From NCBI RefSeq assembly GCF_003968755.1, contig NZ_RYDL01000004.1:1-64000 (forward strand): a DNA stretch of 64,000 nt, written 5' to 3'. The notes under the pieces were generated by a model. That model was not told the DNA's origin. It did not search any database and was given only the letters and a program-made list of their open reading frames with translations. The position numbers and the translations under genes are program-made. The DNA is from Flavobacterium sp. RSP15. Lineage in GTDB: Bacteria; Bacteroidota; Bacteroidia; Flavobacteriales; Flavobacteriaceae. This document shows positions 25,151-35,987 of the stretch, piece after piece. Each line of letters opens with the position of its first letter. Position 1 is the stretch's first letter.

Positions 25151-25223
25151 TGTTTTAAATTTCAGAGACCGCTTAATAGCAGTATGGATTATAAATAGCT
25201 AATTTACAAAGTTTTAAATTAGT

Positions 25224-26150
25224 TTATTGAATTTTTGAAGCCAAAAGATAAATAACCGCCATTCTAATTGCTACACCATTTTCTACTTGGTTCAAAATCA
25301 CAGATTGACTGGAATCAGCCACTTCACTTGTAATCTCGACACCGCGATTTATAGGTCCAGGATGCATGATTATAATTTCTTTATTAAGAGAATCCAAAAG
25401 CGGTTTATCAACTCCATATTGTTGTGCATATTCCCGTGTTGAAGGAAAATAATTCACATCCATTCGTTCATTTTGCACTCGCAACATATTGGCAACATCA
25501 CACCATTCTAATGCTTTTCTTAAATTAGGTTCCACAGTAACGCCAAGCGATTCAATATGTCTTGGAATAAGTGTTTTAGGCCCGCAAACTTTGACCTCAG
25601 CGCCTTGCATTTGCAACGCATAAATGTTGGACAAAGCGACTCTGGAATGCAAAACATCGCCAACAATGACCACTTTTTTTCCGGCTACTTCACCTAGTTT
25701 TTCTCGAATGGAATAGCTGTCTAACAACGCTTGTGTTGGATGTTCGTGCGCACCGTCTCCTGCGTTGACGATACTAGCTTTTACGTTTTTGGACAAAAAA
25801 TAAGCAGCGCCTGGATTCGCATGCCGCATCACTACCATATCTACTTTCATCGAAAGGATATTGTTTACGGTATCTATTAATGTTTCTCCCTTTTTGACAG
25901 AAGATTGTGCTGCCGAAAAGCTTATAACATCGGCAGACAACCGTTTTTGTGCTAATTCAAAAGAGAGTTTTGTTCTGGTACTGTTTTCGAAGAAAATATT
26001 GGCAATAGTAATATCGCGTAACGAAGGCACTTTCTTAATTGGTCGATTGATGACTTCTTTAAAATGATCGGCAGTTTCAAAAATCAGGTCAATATCATTC
26101 TTATTGATGTATTTTATCCCTAATAAATGATTTACGCTTAATTCTTTCAT
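25224..26150 (-). CDS. pyrB: aspartate carbamoyltransferase catalytic chain
   Basis: A 308-aa protein of typical ATCase length. The carbamoyl-phosphate motif is ENSTRTKLSFELA (STRT at 57-60), followed by KKGETLIDTV, the HANPGAAYFL and DGAHEHPTQALLD motifs, VVIVGDVLHSRVA, and the aspartate-domain MLRVQNERM and MHPGPINRGVEI. It catalyses the first committed step of pyrimidine synthesis. No pyrI regulatory gene is adjacent. It lies 46 bases after pyrR in the same direction, so the two form a pyrRB operon. Confidence 0.95.
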   Translation of the reverse strand: MKELSVNHLLGIKYINKNDIDLIFETADHFKEVINRPIKKVPSLRDITIANIFFENSTRTKLSFELAQKRLSADVISFSAAQSSVKKGETLIDTVNNILSMKVDMVVMRHANPGAAYFLSKNVKASIVNAGDGAHEHPTQALLDSYSIREKLGEVAGKKVVIVGDVLHSRVALSNIYALQMQGAEVKVCGPKTLIPRHIESLGVTVEPNLRKALEWCDVANMLRVQNERMDVNYFPSTREYAQQYGVDKPLLDSLNKEIIIMHPGPINRGVEITSEVADSSQSVILNQVENGVAIRMAVIYLLASKIQ

Positions 26151-26196
26151 TTTTATTTACGATTATAGTTTTTAATAGGTGGCGTTTGTTTTAAAA

Positions 26197-26736
26197 CTAA
26201 CTTGTAATTAAATACACGCCATCTTCTCCTTCATTTTCTTTCCAGCTCACTTTTACTTTTTCATCATTTATTGCGTCTACCTGTCTGCCTCTATAATCCG
26301 GTTGAATGGGTAAATTGCGACTGAAACGTCTGTCTATCAAAACCAGCAGTTCAATTTCCGAAGGTCGCCCAAAAGATTGTATAGCAGTTAGAGCCGAGCG
26401 TATGCTTCGTCCGGTGAACAAAACATCATCTATGAAAATGACTTTTTTATTTTCAACAATAAAATTAATCTTGGTTTTATTGGCTTCTAATGGCTTATCG
26501 GTTCTTCTAAAATCATCTCTAAAAAAGGTAATGTCCAGATAACCTAATTGAATTTCAGGAGTTTGATATTCTTTTTGCAGAATTTGTTTCAATCGCTCCG
26601 CCAAAAAAACACCTCTTGGTTGGATTCCAACTAATATTGTATCTGAAAAATCTAAATGTTTTTCGATTAATTGACAGGCCAAACGATGTAATATGATAGT
26701 AACTTCTTTTGCAGTAAGTAATACTTTTTGACTCAT
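26197..26736 (-). CDS. pyrR: PyrR bifunctional regulator / uracil phosphoribosyltransferase
   Basis: A 179-aa phosphoribosyltransferase-fold protein. The PRPP loop is VIFIDDVLFTGRSIRSAL, preceded by ILVGIQPRGVFLAERL and followed by ELLVLIDRRFSRNLPIQPDYRG, the PyrR-specific segment with basic residues used for RNA binding in Bacillus. It sits directly upstream of pyrB. Regulation by PyrR attenuation would need a leader hairpin, and none is seen in the 24-base leader from the -7 motif. Here PyrR may therefore act only as an enzyme or on other transcripts. Confidence 0.92.
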   Translation of the reverse strand: MSQKVLLTAKEVTIILHRLACQLIEKHLDFSDTILVGIQPRGVFLAERLKQILQKEYQTPEIQLGYLDITFFRDDFRRTDKPLEANKTKINFIVENKKVIFIDDVLFTGRSIRSALTAIQSFGRPSEIELLVLIDRRFSRNLPIQPDYRGRQVDAINDEKVKVSWKENEGEDGVYLITS

Positions 26737-26759
26737 AGTAATTGTGTAGTTTGGTTTGG

Positions 26760-26767
26760 CAAATATA
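26760..26767 (-). promoter_or_regulatory. -7 promoter motif of pyrRB
   Basis: Minus-strand TATATTTG matches TAnnTTTG, followed by GCC and a 23-base leader before the pyrR ATG. No -33 TTG was found at standard spacing. Confidence 0.5.
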
Positions 26768-26946
26768 CAAATTCCAATTTATGATATTATAATTAAAAAG
26801 AGAGAAAATGCTAATTCAAAAAATTTAAAAAAAACAGTATATTTATAGTACTTAATTTTACAAGAAAAAATAAAAAATATGTAACAGCCACCGTAAGCGA
26901 TGCCTTAATTTTACATTTTAACATTTAACATAAAAAACACAACATC

Positions 26947-27120
26947 ATGCAAAAAGGACTCACCAGATTATTGATGCTTTTTATAGTACTAATTTCATTT
27001 TCAAGTTGTTCAATAATAGGAGGAATATTCAAAGCTGGAGTAGGTGTTGGAATATTTATAGTTGTTGCCGTTATCGCTATTATCATTTTTATCATTAGTA
27101 AGATTTTCGATAAGAAATAA
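26947..27120 (+). CDS. 57-aa lipoprotein with a transmembrane helix
   Basis: A short gene with ATG 26947 and TAA 27118. It reads MQKGLTRLLMLFIVLISFSS followed by Cys21 (lipobox SFSSC), then SIIGGIFKAGVGVG, a second strongly hydrophobic helix (IFIVVAVIAIIIFIISKIF) and DKK. A lipidated cysteine followed immediately by a transmembrane helix is characteristic of many tiny Flavobacterium membrane peptides. Function unknown. It has its own terminator hairpin at 27163-27192 and stands alone on the plus strand between two minus-strand units. Confidence 0.7.
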   Translation: MQKGLTRLLMLFIVLISFSSCSIIGGIFKAGVGVGIFIVVAVIAIIIFIISKIFDKK

Positions 27121-27162
27121 TGATCGTTTAATTAAGATTGACAATTAAAAACTTCTTTTAAT

Positions 27163-27192
27163 AAAAATATCCCGCAATTGCGGGATATTTTT
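27163..27192. terminator. perfect 30-bp palindrome terminator
   Basis: AAAAATATCCCGCAA and its exact complement, 15 bp per arm with AT-rich ends. It lies between convergent genes, so it serves both the tiny lipoprotein gene and the ABC-F gene. Confidence 0.85.
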
Positions 27193-27214
27193 AATCTTAA
27201 ATATAAATTACTTT

Positions 27215-28840
<1,626 letters not shown>

Positions 28841-28859
28841 TTATTTTATAAAATTTCTG

Positions 28860-28867
28860 CAAAATTA
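28860..28867 (-). promoter_or_regulatory. -7 promoter motif of ABC-F gene
   Basis: Minus-strand TAATTTTG, matching TAnnTTTG, followed by GCAG and ~25 bases of leader. No TTG at the expected upstream distance. Confidence 0.4.
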
Positions 28868-28950
28868 CGAAAAAAATACCGATTTTATGAGATCCAAAAA
28901 AATCCATTTTCAACGATTTTAATTTTCGGATTAGAACAATAATTTACAGA

Positions 28951-28979
28951 AAAATCCTGACACAAATTATCAGGATTTC
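28951..28979 (-). terminator. hairpin terminator of GH20/nagB unit
   Basis: AAATCCTGA / TCAGGATTT (28952-28960 with 28970-28978), followed on the minus strand by a short T-run. It lies 40 bases beyond the GH20 stop codon. Confidence 0.6.
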
Positions 28980-29018
28980 AAAATTCTTACTTCATAAAGC
29001 CAATGTTACTTTTCTTGT

Positions 29019-31046
29019 TTACAACAATTTTTTTAAACTGCCGTAAACTGCTAATTCTACATCGGCGGGACTTCTGGTATTGCATTTCTCTAATAAATCT
29101 TCCAATACAGTTTGACTTACTTTTTGTTTTTTATCTATTAAAAGCAATAGCTGCTGGGATACATCACTCAAACTTTTAGACAAGGGCAAAAGAGGTTGCA
29201 CCAGCGGCGCATTGGCACTTAAAGCAATTAAATCGGAATTTAGGACGATCCACTTCTTAAAAAAGTCAGTCACTATCCCTTTATTCTCCTTGCTTTTATT
29301 TGCTAAATATACATTGACTGCAACATTATAATCTAGTGCTTCCGAAGCATCCGCATTACAAGCATCCGCAAATAAGGTCAACGGAGAATACATGCGGTAT
29401 TTCTTTCCGCCACCATTACGTTTGTAATTTTTCAGTGGTTCACAAAGGTTTGAAAAATCATTCAATGCACGCGTATCTTGATTGTTGCTGATGTTTCTTA
29501 AAATCACTTCTTTGTTTCTGATGTGCGTAATTCCCAGTTCTTCTAATCGAAAAGAGATTGTTTTCAACCTTTTGCGTAAGCTGTTCATATCCGTCACCTC
29601 CGCATTAGACCATAATCGCTCTGCAATAGCTGCGGTTCGTGGCCAAATTCTTGAATCTATAGTTAATGGCGTAACCAGTTCGCTCCACATTGCCGCTTCT
29701 CCACCTAAAACCCTTGCTTTTTCTTCCGGGCTAAGAATTATCTTGTTTGGAATGGGATCATTCAAATAATGACTTTCAATACCAAGCATCAAATCAATAT
29801 AATATCCATTTGACAACACAGTATTGTAACCGTTTTTTGCAGCTTTAATCAACGCACCACCAGCTTCTTGACCTTCGTTAGTTCCTCTCCAAGCATGAAT
29901 TATGGCATCTTTAGACATGTTTTCAGTCATTATTTCTTCCCAACCCATTAATTTTTTGTTGTATTTTTTCAAGATTGGAATCAACTTCATATTAAAATAA
30001 GTTTGCAAATCATGATTACTGGCCAGATTATTATCCTTTTTAAATTGCTGAATAGCAGGATTTGCATTCCACTCTTTTCCATTATTTTCATCGCCGCCAA
30101 TGTGAAAATATGCTCCCGGAAATAAAGGACACACTTCGTCAAAAATCGAACTTAATAGTTCATAGGTTTTTGGATTTGTGGGATCTAAAGTCGCATTAAA
30201 AATTCCTGAATTTCTTTGCACTTCATACGTGATTTCCCCCTCACCTACTTTACTTCCTATTTCTGGATAAGCGGTCAGCAATGCCGATGCGTGTCCCGGA
30301 ACATCTATTTCAGGAATAACCAGAATCCCTCTTTCAGCAGCATATTTTACAATATTTTTAATCTCTTCCTGAGTATAAAAACTTCCATCTGAGGCTAATT
30401 CTGTCAATTTTGGATGATTTTTTAATTCAATTCTCCAACCTTGATCATCGGCTAAATGCCAATGGAAAACATTCATTTTCATCGAAGCCATAGCGTCCAG
30501 ATTTCTTTTGATAACATCTGCCGGTTGAAAATGTCTTGCCGCATCAATCATCAGGCCTCTCCAGGTAAAACGTGGCGAATCCGAGATTTCAACAACCGGA
30601 AAGTAATATGACGTACTATTATTCTGAAGCAATTGTAATAACGTCTCCAAACCATGCAAAGCCCCTAAATCGCTTGTAGCATTAATGGTTATTTGATTAG
30701 AAGCAATTTTCAATTCGTAACTTTCATCTTCATTAATTTCTATTTTTCCGTTGCGAACACAATTTATCTGCAATTCAGCTTCCGGACTTTCGTTGCCTTC
30801 TGTCAAAAAACTTTGTTCGAGAAACAATCCCGTTCTGCCATCCAATCGTCGCAGGAAATTGGTTGCGCCAATAAAAATTCTAGGATTAGGATTCCCAGTA
30901 ATATTCAATTTAAATTTTTTACTTAAAGCAAAAGTGCCAGCGGTCAACTTTATATTTTGTGGCCAAGGCATCAGATTTAATTGCTCGGTGGTAATTTGTG
31001 CATTCGAAACAAAACTTACTAATAATAGGATCAAAAAGTATTTCAT
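29019..31046 (-). CDS. beta-N-acetylhexosaminidase, GH20
   Basis: A 675-aa secreted enzyme. The signal peptide is residues ~1-16 (ending SNAQ). Residues ~25-150 are the GH20b domain. The catalytic (beta/alpha)8 barrel runs from ~155 to 500, with PRFTWRGLMIDAARHF, WHLADDQGWR, PEIDVPGHASALL, FHIGGDENNGKEW (the catalytic Asp-Glu pair) and MWSELV. The C-terminal ~130 residues are helical. It removes terminal GlcNAc or GalNAc from chitooligosaccharides or glycoproteins, probably in the periplasm or on the surface. It is 24 bases downstream of the NagB/PIG-L gene on the same strand and shares its substrate pathway. Confidence 0.92.
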   Translation of the reverse strand: MKYFLILLLVSFVSNAQITTEQLNLMPWPQNIKLTAGTFALSKKFKLNITGNPNPRIFIGATNFLRRLDGRTGLFLEQSFLTEGNESPEAELQINCVRNGKIEINEDESYELKIASNQITINATSDLGALHGLETLLQLLQNNSTSYYFPVVEISDSPRFTWRGLMIDAARHFQPADVIKRNLDAMASMKMNVFHWHLADDQGWRIELKNHPKLTELASDGSFYTQEEIKNIVKYAAERGILVIPEIDVPGHASALLTAYPEIGSKVGEGEITYEVQRNSGIFNATLDPTNPKTYELLSSIFDEVCPLFPGAYFHIGGDENNGKEWNANPAIQQFKKDNNLASNHDLQTYFNMKLIPILKKYNKKLMGWEEIMTENMSKDAIIHAWRGTNEGQEAGGALIKAAKNGYNTVLSNGYYIDLMLGIESHYLNDPIPNKIILSPEEKARVLGGEAAMWSELVTPLTIDSRIWPRTAAIAERLWSNAEVTDMNSLRKRLKTISFRLEELGITHIRNKEVILRNISNNQDTRALNDFSNLCEPLKNYKRNGGGKKYRMYSPLTLFADACNADASEALDYNVAVNVYLANKSKENKGIVTDFFKKWIVLNSDLIALSANAPLVQPLLPLSKSLSDVSQQLLLLIDKKQKVSQTVLEDLLEKCNTRSPADVELAVYGSLKKLL

Positions 31047-31070
31047 AGTTTATAGGTATTCAATATGTTT

Positions 31071-33008
31071 TTAATAGTCAAAACGTTTAAAAGCTTCGAT
31101 GGCTTCATATTCTGCCAGTCCTAAATCATCATATAATTTTGCTGTATGTTTATTGCGGTCTTCAGCACGCACCCAAAATTCTCTGGAATCATTACCTTGA
31201 AACATCACGCGGTCTTTTTGCGATTGATGGTATAAAATTGCGTGTCTTTTTAGCATTACTTCTTCTGGACTTAATGGTACTGCCATGTCTATTTCATGAA
31301 TTTCCCATTCATGCCAAGCGCCACGATATAACCAGAGCCAGCAATCATTCATAAACGATTGTGGTTTCAACGCTGCCATAGCAGTAAAAATAGCATTAAG
31401 ACAAACTTCATGCGTTCCGTGCGGATCCGCAAGATCACCAGCGGCAAAAACCTGATGTGGTTTTATTTTTTCGATAATCGCTTTTACAATAGCAATGTCA
31501 TCCGCGTGGATTGGGTTTTTCTTTATTAGTCCCGTCTCATAAAAAGGCATATCCAGAAAATGGATATTCGATTCATTTAACCCAATGTACCGAACGGCTG
31601 CATACGATTCTCTGCGTCTGATGAGTGCTTTAAGCTTCCGAACTTCAAGAGAATCTATTTGATTTTCTGACTTATTATTCAAAAAATCAATAACGGATTG
31701 AAAATCAATTTTAGTTTTAGCATCTCCAATGAAATCAGTACAAACCTCAGCAAATTTTAAGGCTTCGTCATCTGTAACAGCGATGTTTCCTGAAGTTTGA
31801 TACACTACATGAACATCATGTCCTTGTTTTATTAATTTAGTAAAAGTTCCTCCCATGGAAATCACGTCATCATCTGGATGCGGACTAAAAAGAATCACTC
31901 TTTTCTTATCAGGATTAGCCCTTTCCGGTCTATGGGAATCATCAGTATTAGGTTTACCTCCGGGCCATCCGGTTATGGTGTGCTGCAACACATTGAACAT
32001 GTTTATATTTAAGTCGTAAGCAGAGCCTTCTAAAGCCAGCAAATCTGACATACCGTTATTGTTATAATCCCTATCGGTCAATTTTAATATGGATCGTTCT
32101 GTTTTTAAACACAGCCAAACAATCGCTTTACATTTTAATTCCAATGTCCAATTGCAATCTTGGACAAGCCATGGTGTCTTGAACTGGGTTAGCTCCGAAG
32201 CCGCCGATTGATCTAAAACAAAAGTGGTATTGTCATGGTTTTGCAAAAAAGTTGCGGGAATTTCCGGGCTGATGTCGCCTTGAACAGTTCTTATTATGAC
32301 ATCGGCTTTATTTTGGCCCCAAGCCATCAAAATAATTCTTTTGGATTTAAGAATCGTAGAAACGCCCATCGTAATGGCTCTTTTAGGAACGTTTTCAATG
32401 CCATTAAAATCAGAAGAAGCATCGACTCTGGTAATATAATCCAGTGTAATTATTCGGGTTCCAGAATTAATGTGGGAACCTGGTTCATTGAACCCAACGT
32501 GACCCGTGCGACCAATTCCTAACAATTGAAAATCAAGTCCACCAGCATTTTTTATTTTATTTTCATAATCAATACAATATTGTTTTAGTACATCAATAGG
32601 CACTGTTCCATCAGGAATATTAATGTTTTCTGGTTCAATATTTACATGATTGAACAAATGCTCGTGCATGAAATAATGATAGCTGTGGTGGTTCTCTTTT
32701 GTCATCGGATAATATTCATCCAGATTAAAAGTGACTACATTGCTAAAACTAAGTCCGTCTTCTTTATGCATTCGGACCAATTCTTCATATACTTTTATAG
32801 GTGACGAGCCCGTGGCCAAGCCAAGGATACAAACTTTGTTTTCAGCTTGTTTAGATAGAATCAATTGTGCGATTTCCCGAGCAACTAATAGAGACGGCTC
32901 TGAAGCATTTTTGAAAATTTTATTATGAATTTTTTCAAATCGTGTTTCTTCAAATTTACCGACACTTTCATAACTGATATCTTTTTTTCTTTCTAAATCA
33001 CTTTTCAT
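31071..33008 (-). CDS. nagB: glucosamine-6-phosphate deaminase fused to PIG-L deacetylase
   Basis: I start at ATG 33008 (645 aa). A start 23 codons further upstream is possible but adds a hydrophobic non-family stretch. Residues ~25-290 are NagB: GLATGSSPIKVYEEL, FNLDEYYPMT, the active-site region LLGIGRTGHVGFNEPGS, and AITMGVSTIL. Residues ~380-630 are a PIG-L/LmbE metal-dependent deacetylase with ILFSPHPDDDVISMGGT and AGDLADPHGTHEVC. The fusion is common in Bacteroidota. NagB turns GlcN-6-P into fructose-6-P and ammonia. The second domain may remove acetyl groups, replacing a separate NagA, but its substrate is not proven by sequence. It lies upstream of GH20 and divergent from the MFS permease. 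Confidence 0.9.
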   Translation of the reverse strand: MKSDLERKKDISYESVGKFEETRFEKIHNKIFKNASEPSLLVAREIAQLILSKQAENKVCILGLATGSSPIKVYEELVRMHKEDGLSFSNVVTFNLDEYYPMTKENHHSYHYFMHEHLFNHVNIEPENINIPDGTVPIDVLKQYCIDYENKIKNAGGLDFQLLGIGRTGHVGFNEPGSHINSGTRIITLDYITRVDASSDFNGIENVPKRAITMGVSTILKSKRIILMAWGQNKADVIIRTVQGDISPEIPATFLQNHDNTTFVLDQSAASELTQFKTPWLVQDCNWTLELKCKAIVWLCLKTERSILKLTDRDYNNNGMSDLLALEGSAYDLNINMFNVLQHTITGWPGGKPNTDDSHRPERANPDKKRVILFSPHPDDDVISMGGTFTKLIKQGHDVHVVYQTSGNIAVTDDEALKFAEVCTDFIGDAKTKIDFQSVIDFLNNKSENQIDSLEVRKLKALIRRRESYAAVRYIGLNESNIHFLDMPFYETGLIKKNPIHADDIAIVKAIIEKIKPHQVFAAGDLADPHGTHEVCLNAIFTAMAALKPQSFMNDCWLWLYRGAWHEWEIHEIDMAVPLSPEEVMLKRHAILYHQSQKDRVMFQGNDSREFWVRAEDRNKHTAKLYDDLGLAEYEAIEAFKRFDY

Positions 33009-33355
33009 ATCGTATTTTTTATACTGAATTATAAAGATAGTTTTTTTTAAAAGAGTAAGAAAAATAAAAAATAACATAAATTAGATTGCTCCGAGTATCC
33101 AAAAAAATGGAGATTATGAAAATCTTAAACTATTTCTATACATAAAGTACATTTAATCCCAATTTCAAAGTTACCGTCATTTTAGAATTAGCAAAAAGGT
33201 TGAAAAAAAAGCAGGTATTTTAAACAAAAAATGGTGATTCAATAATTTTAACAATATTTAGTCTAAATTATTTTTTTTTAATTTACTTAACAAATATATT
33301 TACGGTCTTACAGCTACAAAAGTATTTAGTTTTAATCATTAATCAATGTATACTT
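33009..33355. other. divergent promoter region of the GlcNAc genes
   Basis: AT-rich gap between the divergent nagB and MFS genes. A minus-strand TATCTTTA close to the -7 consensus lies at about 33042-33049. No operator-like palindrome of useful length was recognised. No coding frame. Confidence 0.4.
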
Positions 33356-35017
33356 ATGAATTCAGAACAAACAAAGTCTAACAATTCCGCGCTTTACACG
33401 CTCATAACCGTATTTTTCTTTTGGGGTTTTATTGGAGCATCAAACGGAATTTTTATTCCATTTTGCAAAGCTAAATTTGGCTTAGACCAATTTCAAAGTC
33501 AACTTATCGATTTTGCTTTTTATGGGGCTTATTATATCGGTGCTTTATTGCTTTTTATTTTTAGCAGTATCGCCAAAAAAGATATTTTAAACGGTTGGGG
33601 ATTCAAAAAAGGAATTATTTACGGATTATTGATAAGTACGTTTGGAGCTCTGCTTATGATTTTAGCGGTAACACAAGGAAGTTATTTGTTTATTCTTGGT
33701 GCATTATTCATTGTAGCACTTGGTTTCTCATTACAACAAACATCGGCACAGCCGTTTGCCGCTTCACTTGGTGAACCACATTCAGCATCAAGCAGACTAA
33801 ATCTTGCCGGAGGGATTAACTCATTGGGTACCACAATAGGACCGATAGTGGTTTCTATCGCCTTGTTTGGTGTTATTGCAGGAGTTAATATCGAAGAATT
33901 TGCTCAAAAACCAGATTCATTAGATTCTATGAGAATCCTTTATGTATTTGTTGGAGGACTCTTTTTATTGGCAGCAGCCTTATTCCATTTTTCTAAAAAG
34001 TTACCGGCTGGAAAAAGTGATTCTACTTTTGAAACGGCGAATAAAGCAATGAAAACGCTAATTGCAATCACTGTAATTTTGGTTGCCATTTTTGCTTATA
34101 TCTTTTCTCGTTATGAAGATGCTGAATTTATTACTCGTTTTATCGAGAACAAAGAAAAAGATTACTTAGGATTAGCCTTAACGGTTTCTACACTTTTAGT
34201 GGTTGTTATTGGATTGTTTTTCGCTAATACTACAGCACAAAAAAATCCTGAAGGATGGGGAGCCATGAAATACCCACAATTAGTTTTGGGAATGCTTGCC
34301 CTTTTCGCCTATGTAGGTGTCGAAGTAACCATTGGAAGTAACCTTGGTGAATTATTGGTGACTGCGGATTTTGGTTCTATAGCTGGACCTGCTTTAGCGC
34401 CATATATGTCTATGTATTGGGGAAGTTTAATGATTGGACGTTGGGCAGGAGCCATTACGGTTTTCAACCCGTCATCACAATTAAAGAAAATTTTACTTAT
34501 CGTAGTTCCTTACATAGCTTTTGGAGTCGTATTAGCCGCTAACGCTATTTCCGGACAAGATGTAACACCTTTATATGCTTATGCATTTGTAATTTTGTTC
34601 CAAATCGCTGGTTTCTTTTTAGGTAAAGACCAACCATCAAGAACTCTTATGATTTTTGGTTTAATGGGAATGACAGCCATGCTTATTGGTTTATTCACTA
34701 AAGGTACAATCGCTATTTTTGCTTTCATGAGCGGTGGTTTGTTCTTAAGTATCATGTGGCCATCTATCTTCTCATTAGCAATTGCAGGTCTAGGAAAATA
34801 TACCTCTCAAGGTTCAGCCTTCTTGGTGATGATGATTTTAGGTGGTGGTATCATTCCACCATTACAAGGAAAACTAGCAGATATTATTGGCATTCATACT
34901 TCTTACTTCATTCCTGTTTTATGTTTCGCATTCATCGCATTCTACGGATGGAAAGTAATTGGAATTTTGGAAAAACAAGGAATCGGAAAAGAAGTAGAAG
35001 TTGGTGGCGGACACTAA
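33356..35017 (+). CDS. MFS sugar permease (FHS family, probable GlcNAc transporter)
   Basis: A 553-aa multi-helix membrane protein of the FHS branch of the major facilitator superfamily. Early motifs are [31 protein letters not shown] and [15 protein letters not shown]; later there are [14 protein letters not shown] and [19 protein letters not shown]. It is longer than the ~420-aa fucose or GlcNAc permeases, because of a central insertion (~200-290) with extra helices. A location opposite the nagB/GH20 unit suggests N-acetylglucosamine or a related amino sugar as the substrate. That is context, not a sequence motif. It is followed by a strong terminator. Confidence 0.85.
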   Translation: MNSEQTKSNNSALYTLITVFFFWGFIGASNGIFIPFCKAKFGLDQFQSQLIDFAFYGAYYIGALLLFIFSSIAKKDILNGWGFKKGIIYGLLISTFGALLMILAVTQGSYLFILGALFIVALGFSLQQTSAQPFAASLGEPHSASSRLNLAGGINSLGTTIGPIVVSIALFGVIAGVNIEEFAQKPDSLDSMRILYVFVGGLFLLAAALFHFSKKLPAGKSDSTFETANKAMKTLIAITVILVAIFAYIFSRYEDAEFITRFIENKEKDYLGLALTVSTLLVVVIGLFFANTTAQKNPEGWGAMKYPQLVLGMLALFAYVGVEVTIGSNLGELLVTADFGSIAGPALAPYMSMYWGSLMIGRWAGAITVFNPSSQLKKILLIVVPYIAFGVVLAANAISGQDVTPLYAYAFVILFQIAGFFLGKDQPSRTLMIFGLMGMTAMLIGLFTKGTIAIFAFMSGGLFLSIMWPSIFSLAIAGLGKYTSQGSAFLVMMILGGGIIPPLQGKLADIIGIHTSYFIPVLCFAFIAFYGWKVIGILEKQGIGKEVEVGGGH

Positions 35018-35058
35018 TCAAAAATATAATACCAAACCATATTGAAACCAAACCAATA

Positions 35059-35096
35059 AAAAAAATCCCATTTCAAATTTGAAATGGGATTTTTTT
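35059..35096. terminator. strong hairpin terminator
   Basis: AAATCCCATTTCAAA with its exact complement, 19 bp per arm including A and T tails. It lies between convergent genes (MFS permease and transaldolase) and can serve both strands. Confidence 0.9.
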
Positions 35097-35137
35097 ATTC
35101 AATTCGCTGAGACTCAAAATGGCTCACCGAGCATTTT

Positions 35138-35794
35138 TTATTTATTTCCTTTCTCGAAATCAGCCACAAACTGCGCCAATCCAATATCCGTCAATGGGTG
35201 TTTCAATAAGCCGTATATAGCAGATAATGGTCCGGTCATTACATCAGCACCAATTTTTGCACAGTTTACAATGTGCATCGTGTGACGTACTGAAGCAGCC
35301 AGAATTTGAGTTTCGTAGCCATAATTATCATAAATCAATCTGATTTCTTCAATCAAAGCCAAACCGTCTGTAGATACATCGTCTAAACGACCAATAAAAG
35401 GAGAAACGTAAGTAGCTCCCGCTTTTGCAGCCAATAAAGCCTGTCCAGCCGAGAATACTAATGTTACATTCGTTTTAATTCCTTTATCCGAAAAGTATTT
35501 AGCGGCCATAACTCCTTCTTTAGTCAAAGGAACTTTTACCACGATTTGCTCATGTAAATCCGCTAATTCTTCTCCTTCTTTAATCATTCCGTCGTAATCC
35601 AACGCATTTACTTCGGCACTTACATCGCCTTCAACTAGATTACAAATGTCAACATAATGCTTCAAAATGTTGTTTTTTCCTATAATTCCCTCTTTGGCCA
35701 TCAATGATGGATTTGTTGTAACGCCATCCAAAACGCCTAATGCCTGTGCCTCCTTAATCTGAGCTAAATTAGCCGTGTCAATAAAAAATTTCAT
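35138..35794 (-). CDS. transaldolase / fructose-6-phosphate aldolase family
   Basis: A 218-aa protein of the short TalC/FSA type. It has [16 protein letters not shown], the family's [12 protein letters not shown], catalytic Lys87 in [30 protein letters not shown] and [12 protein letters not shown]. Short members include both fructose-6-phosphate aldolases and true transaldolases; a conserved Phe/Tyr/Gln position distinguishes them, and I did not resolve it here. It acts in the cytoplasm on C3-C7 sugar phosphates. It is a neighbour of the GlcNAc genes, whose end product is fructose-6-phosphate. Confidence 0.88.
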   Translation of the reverse strand: MKFFIDTANLAQIKEAQALGVLDGVTTNPSLMAKEGIIGKNNILKHYVDICNLVEGDVSAEVNALDYDGMIKEGEELADLHEQIVVKVPLTKEGVMAAKYFSDKGIKTNVTLVFSAGQALLAAKAGATYVSPFIGRLDDVSTDGLALIEEIRLIYDNYGYETQILAASVRHTMHIVNCAKIGADVMTGPLSAIYGLLKHPLTDIGLAQFVADFEKGNK

Positions 35795-35828
35795 ATTATA
35801 TAATTTAATTGTGTGTTTTTAATTCTTT

Positions 35829-35972
35829 GGGCGTGACCCAAGGGTCGGGCTTTCCGCTTCAATCTTTCTAGTACTGAAACAAGTTCAGGACTAGAAAGGA
35901 TTTTCACTGCAAATGAAATTCACTGAACTCCGATGAAGATAAACGATAAGTGAAGCAATCCCTCTCGCTAAT
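35829..35972 (+). repeat. REP-like palindromic element, copy B
   Basis: The left flank GGGTCGGGCTTTCCGCTTC (35842-35860) and the AATC after it lead into an inverted repeat CTTTCTAGTACTGAA / TTCAGGACTAGAAAG (35864-35878 with 35884-35898, one mismatch). The element then continues with GGATTTTCACTGC and a tail including GTGAAGCAATCCCTCTCGC. The flanks match copy A (reversed) at about 13 of 17 and 10 of 11 bases, whereas the stem sequence is unrelated. Confidence 0.7.
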
Positions 35973-35987
35973 AATTTCGGTGCAAAA

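Noticed and set aside
26736..26767. PyrR-type attenuator in the pyrRB leader
   Set aside because: The leader from the -7 motif to the start codon is only ~24 bases, too short for the anti-terminator hairpins.
34756..35082. 108-codon plus-strand frame over the end of the MFS gene
   Set aside because: The region is already coding for transmembrane helices in another frame, and the alternative product is low-complexity.
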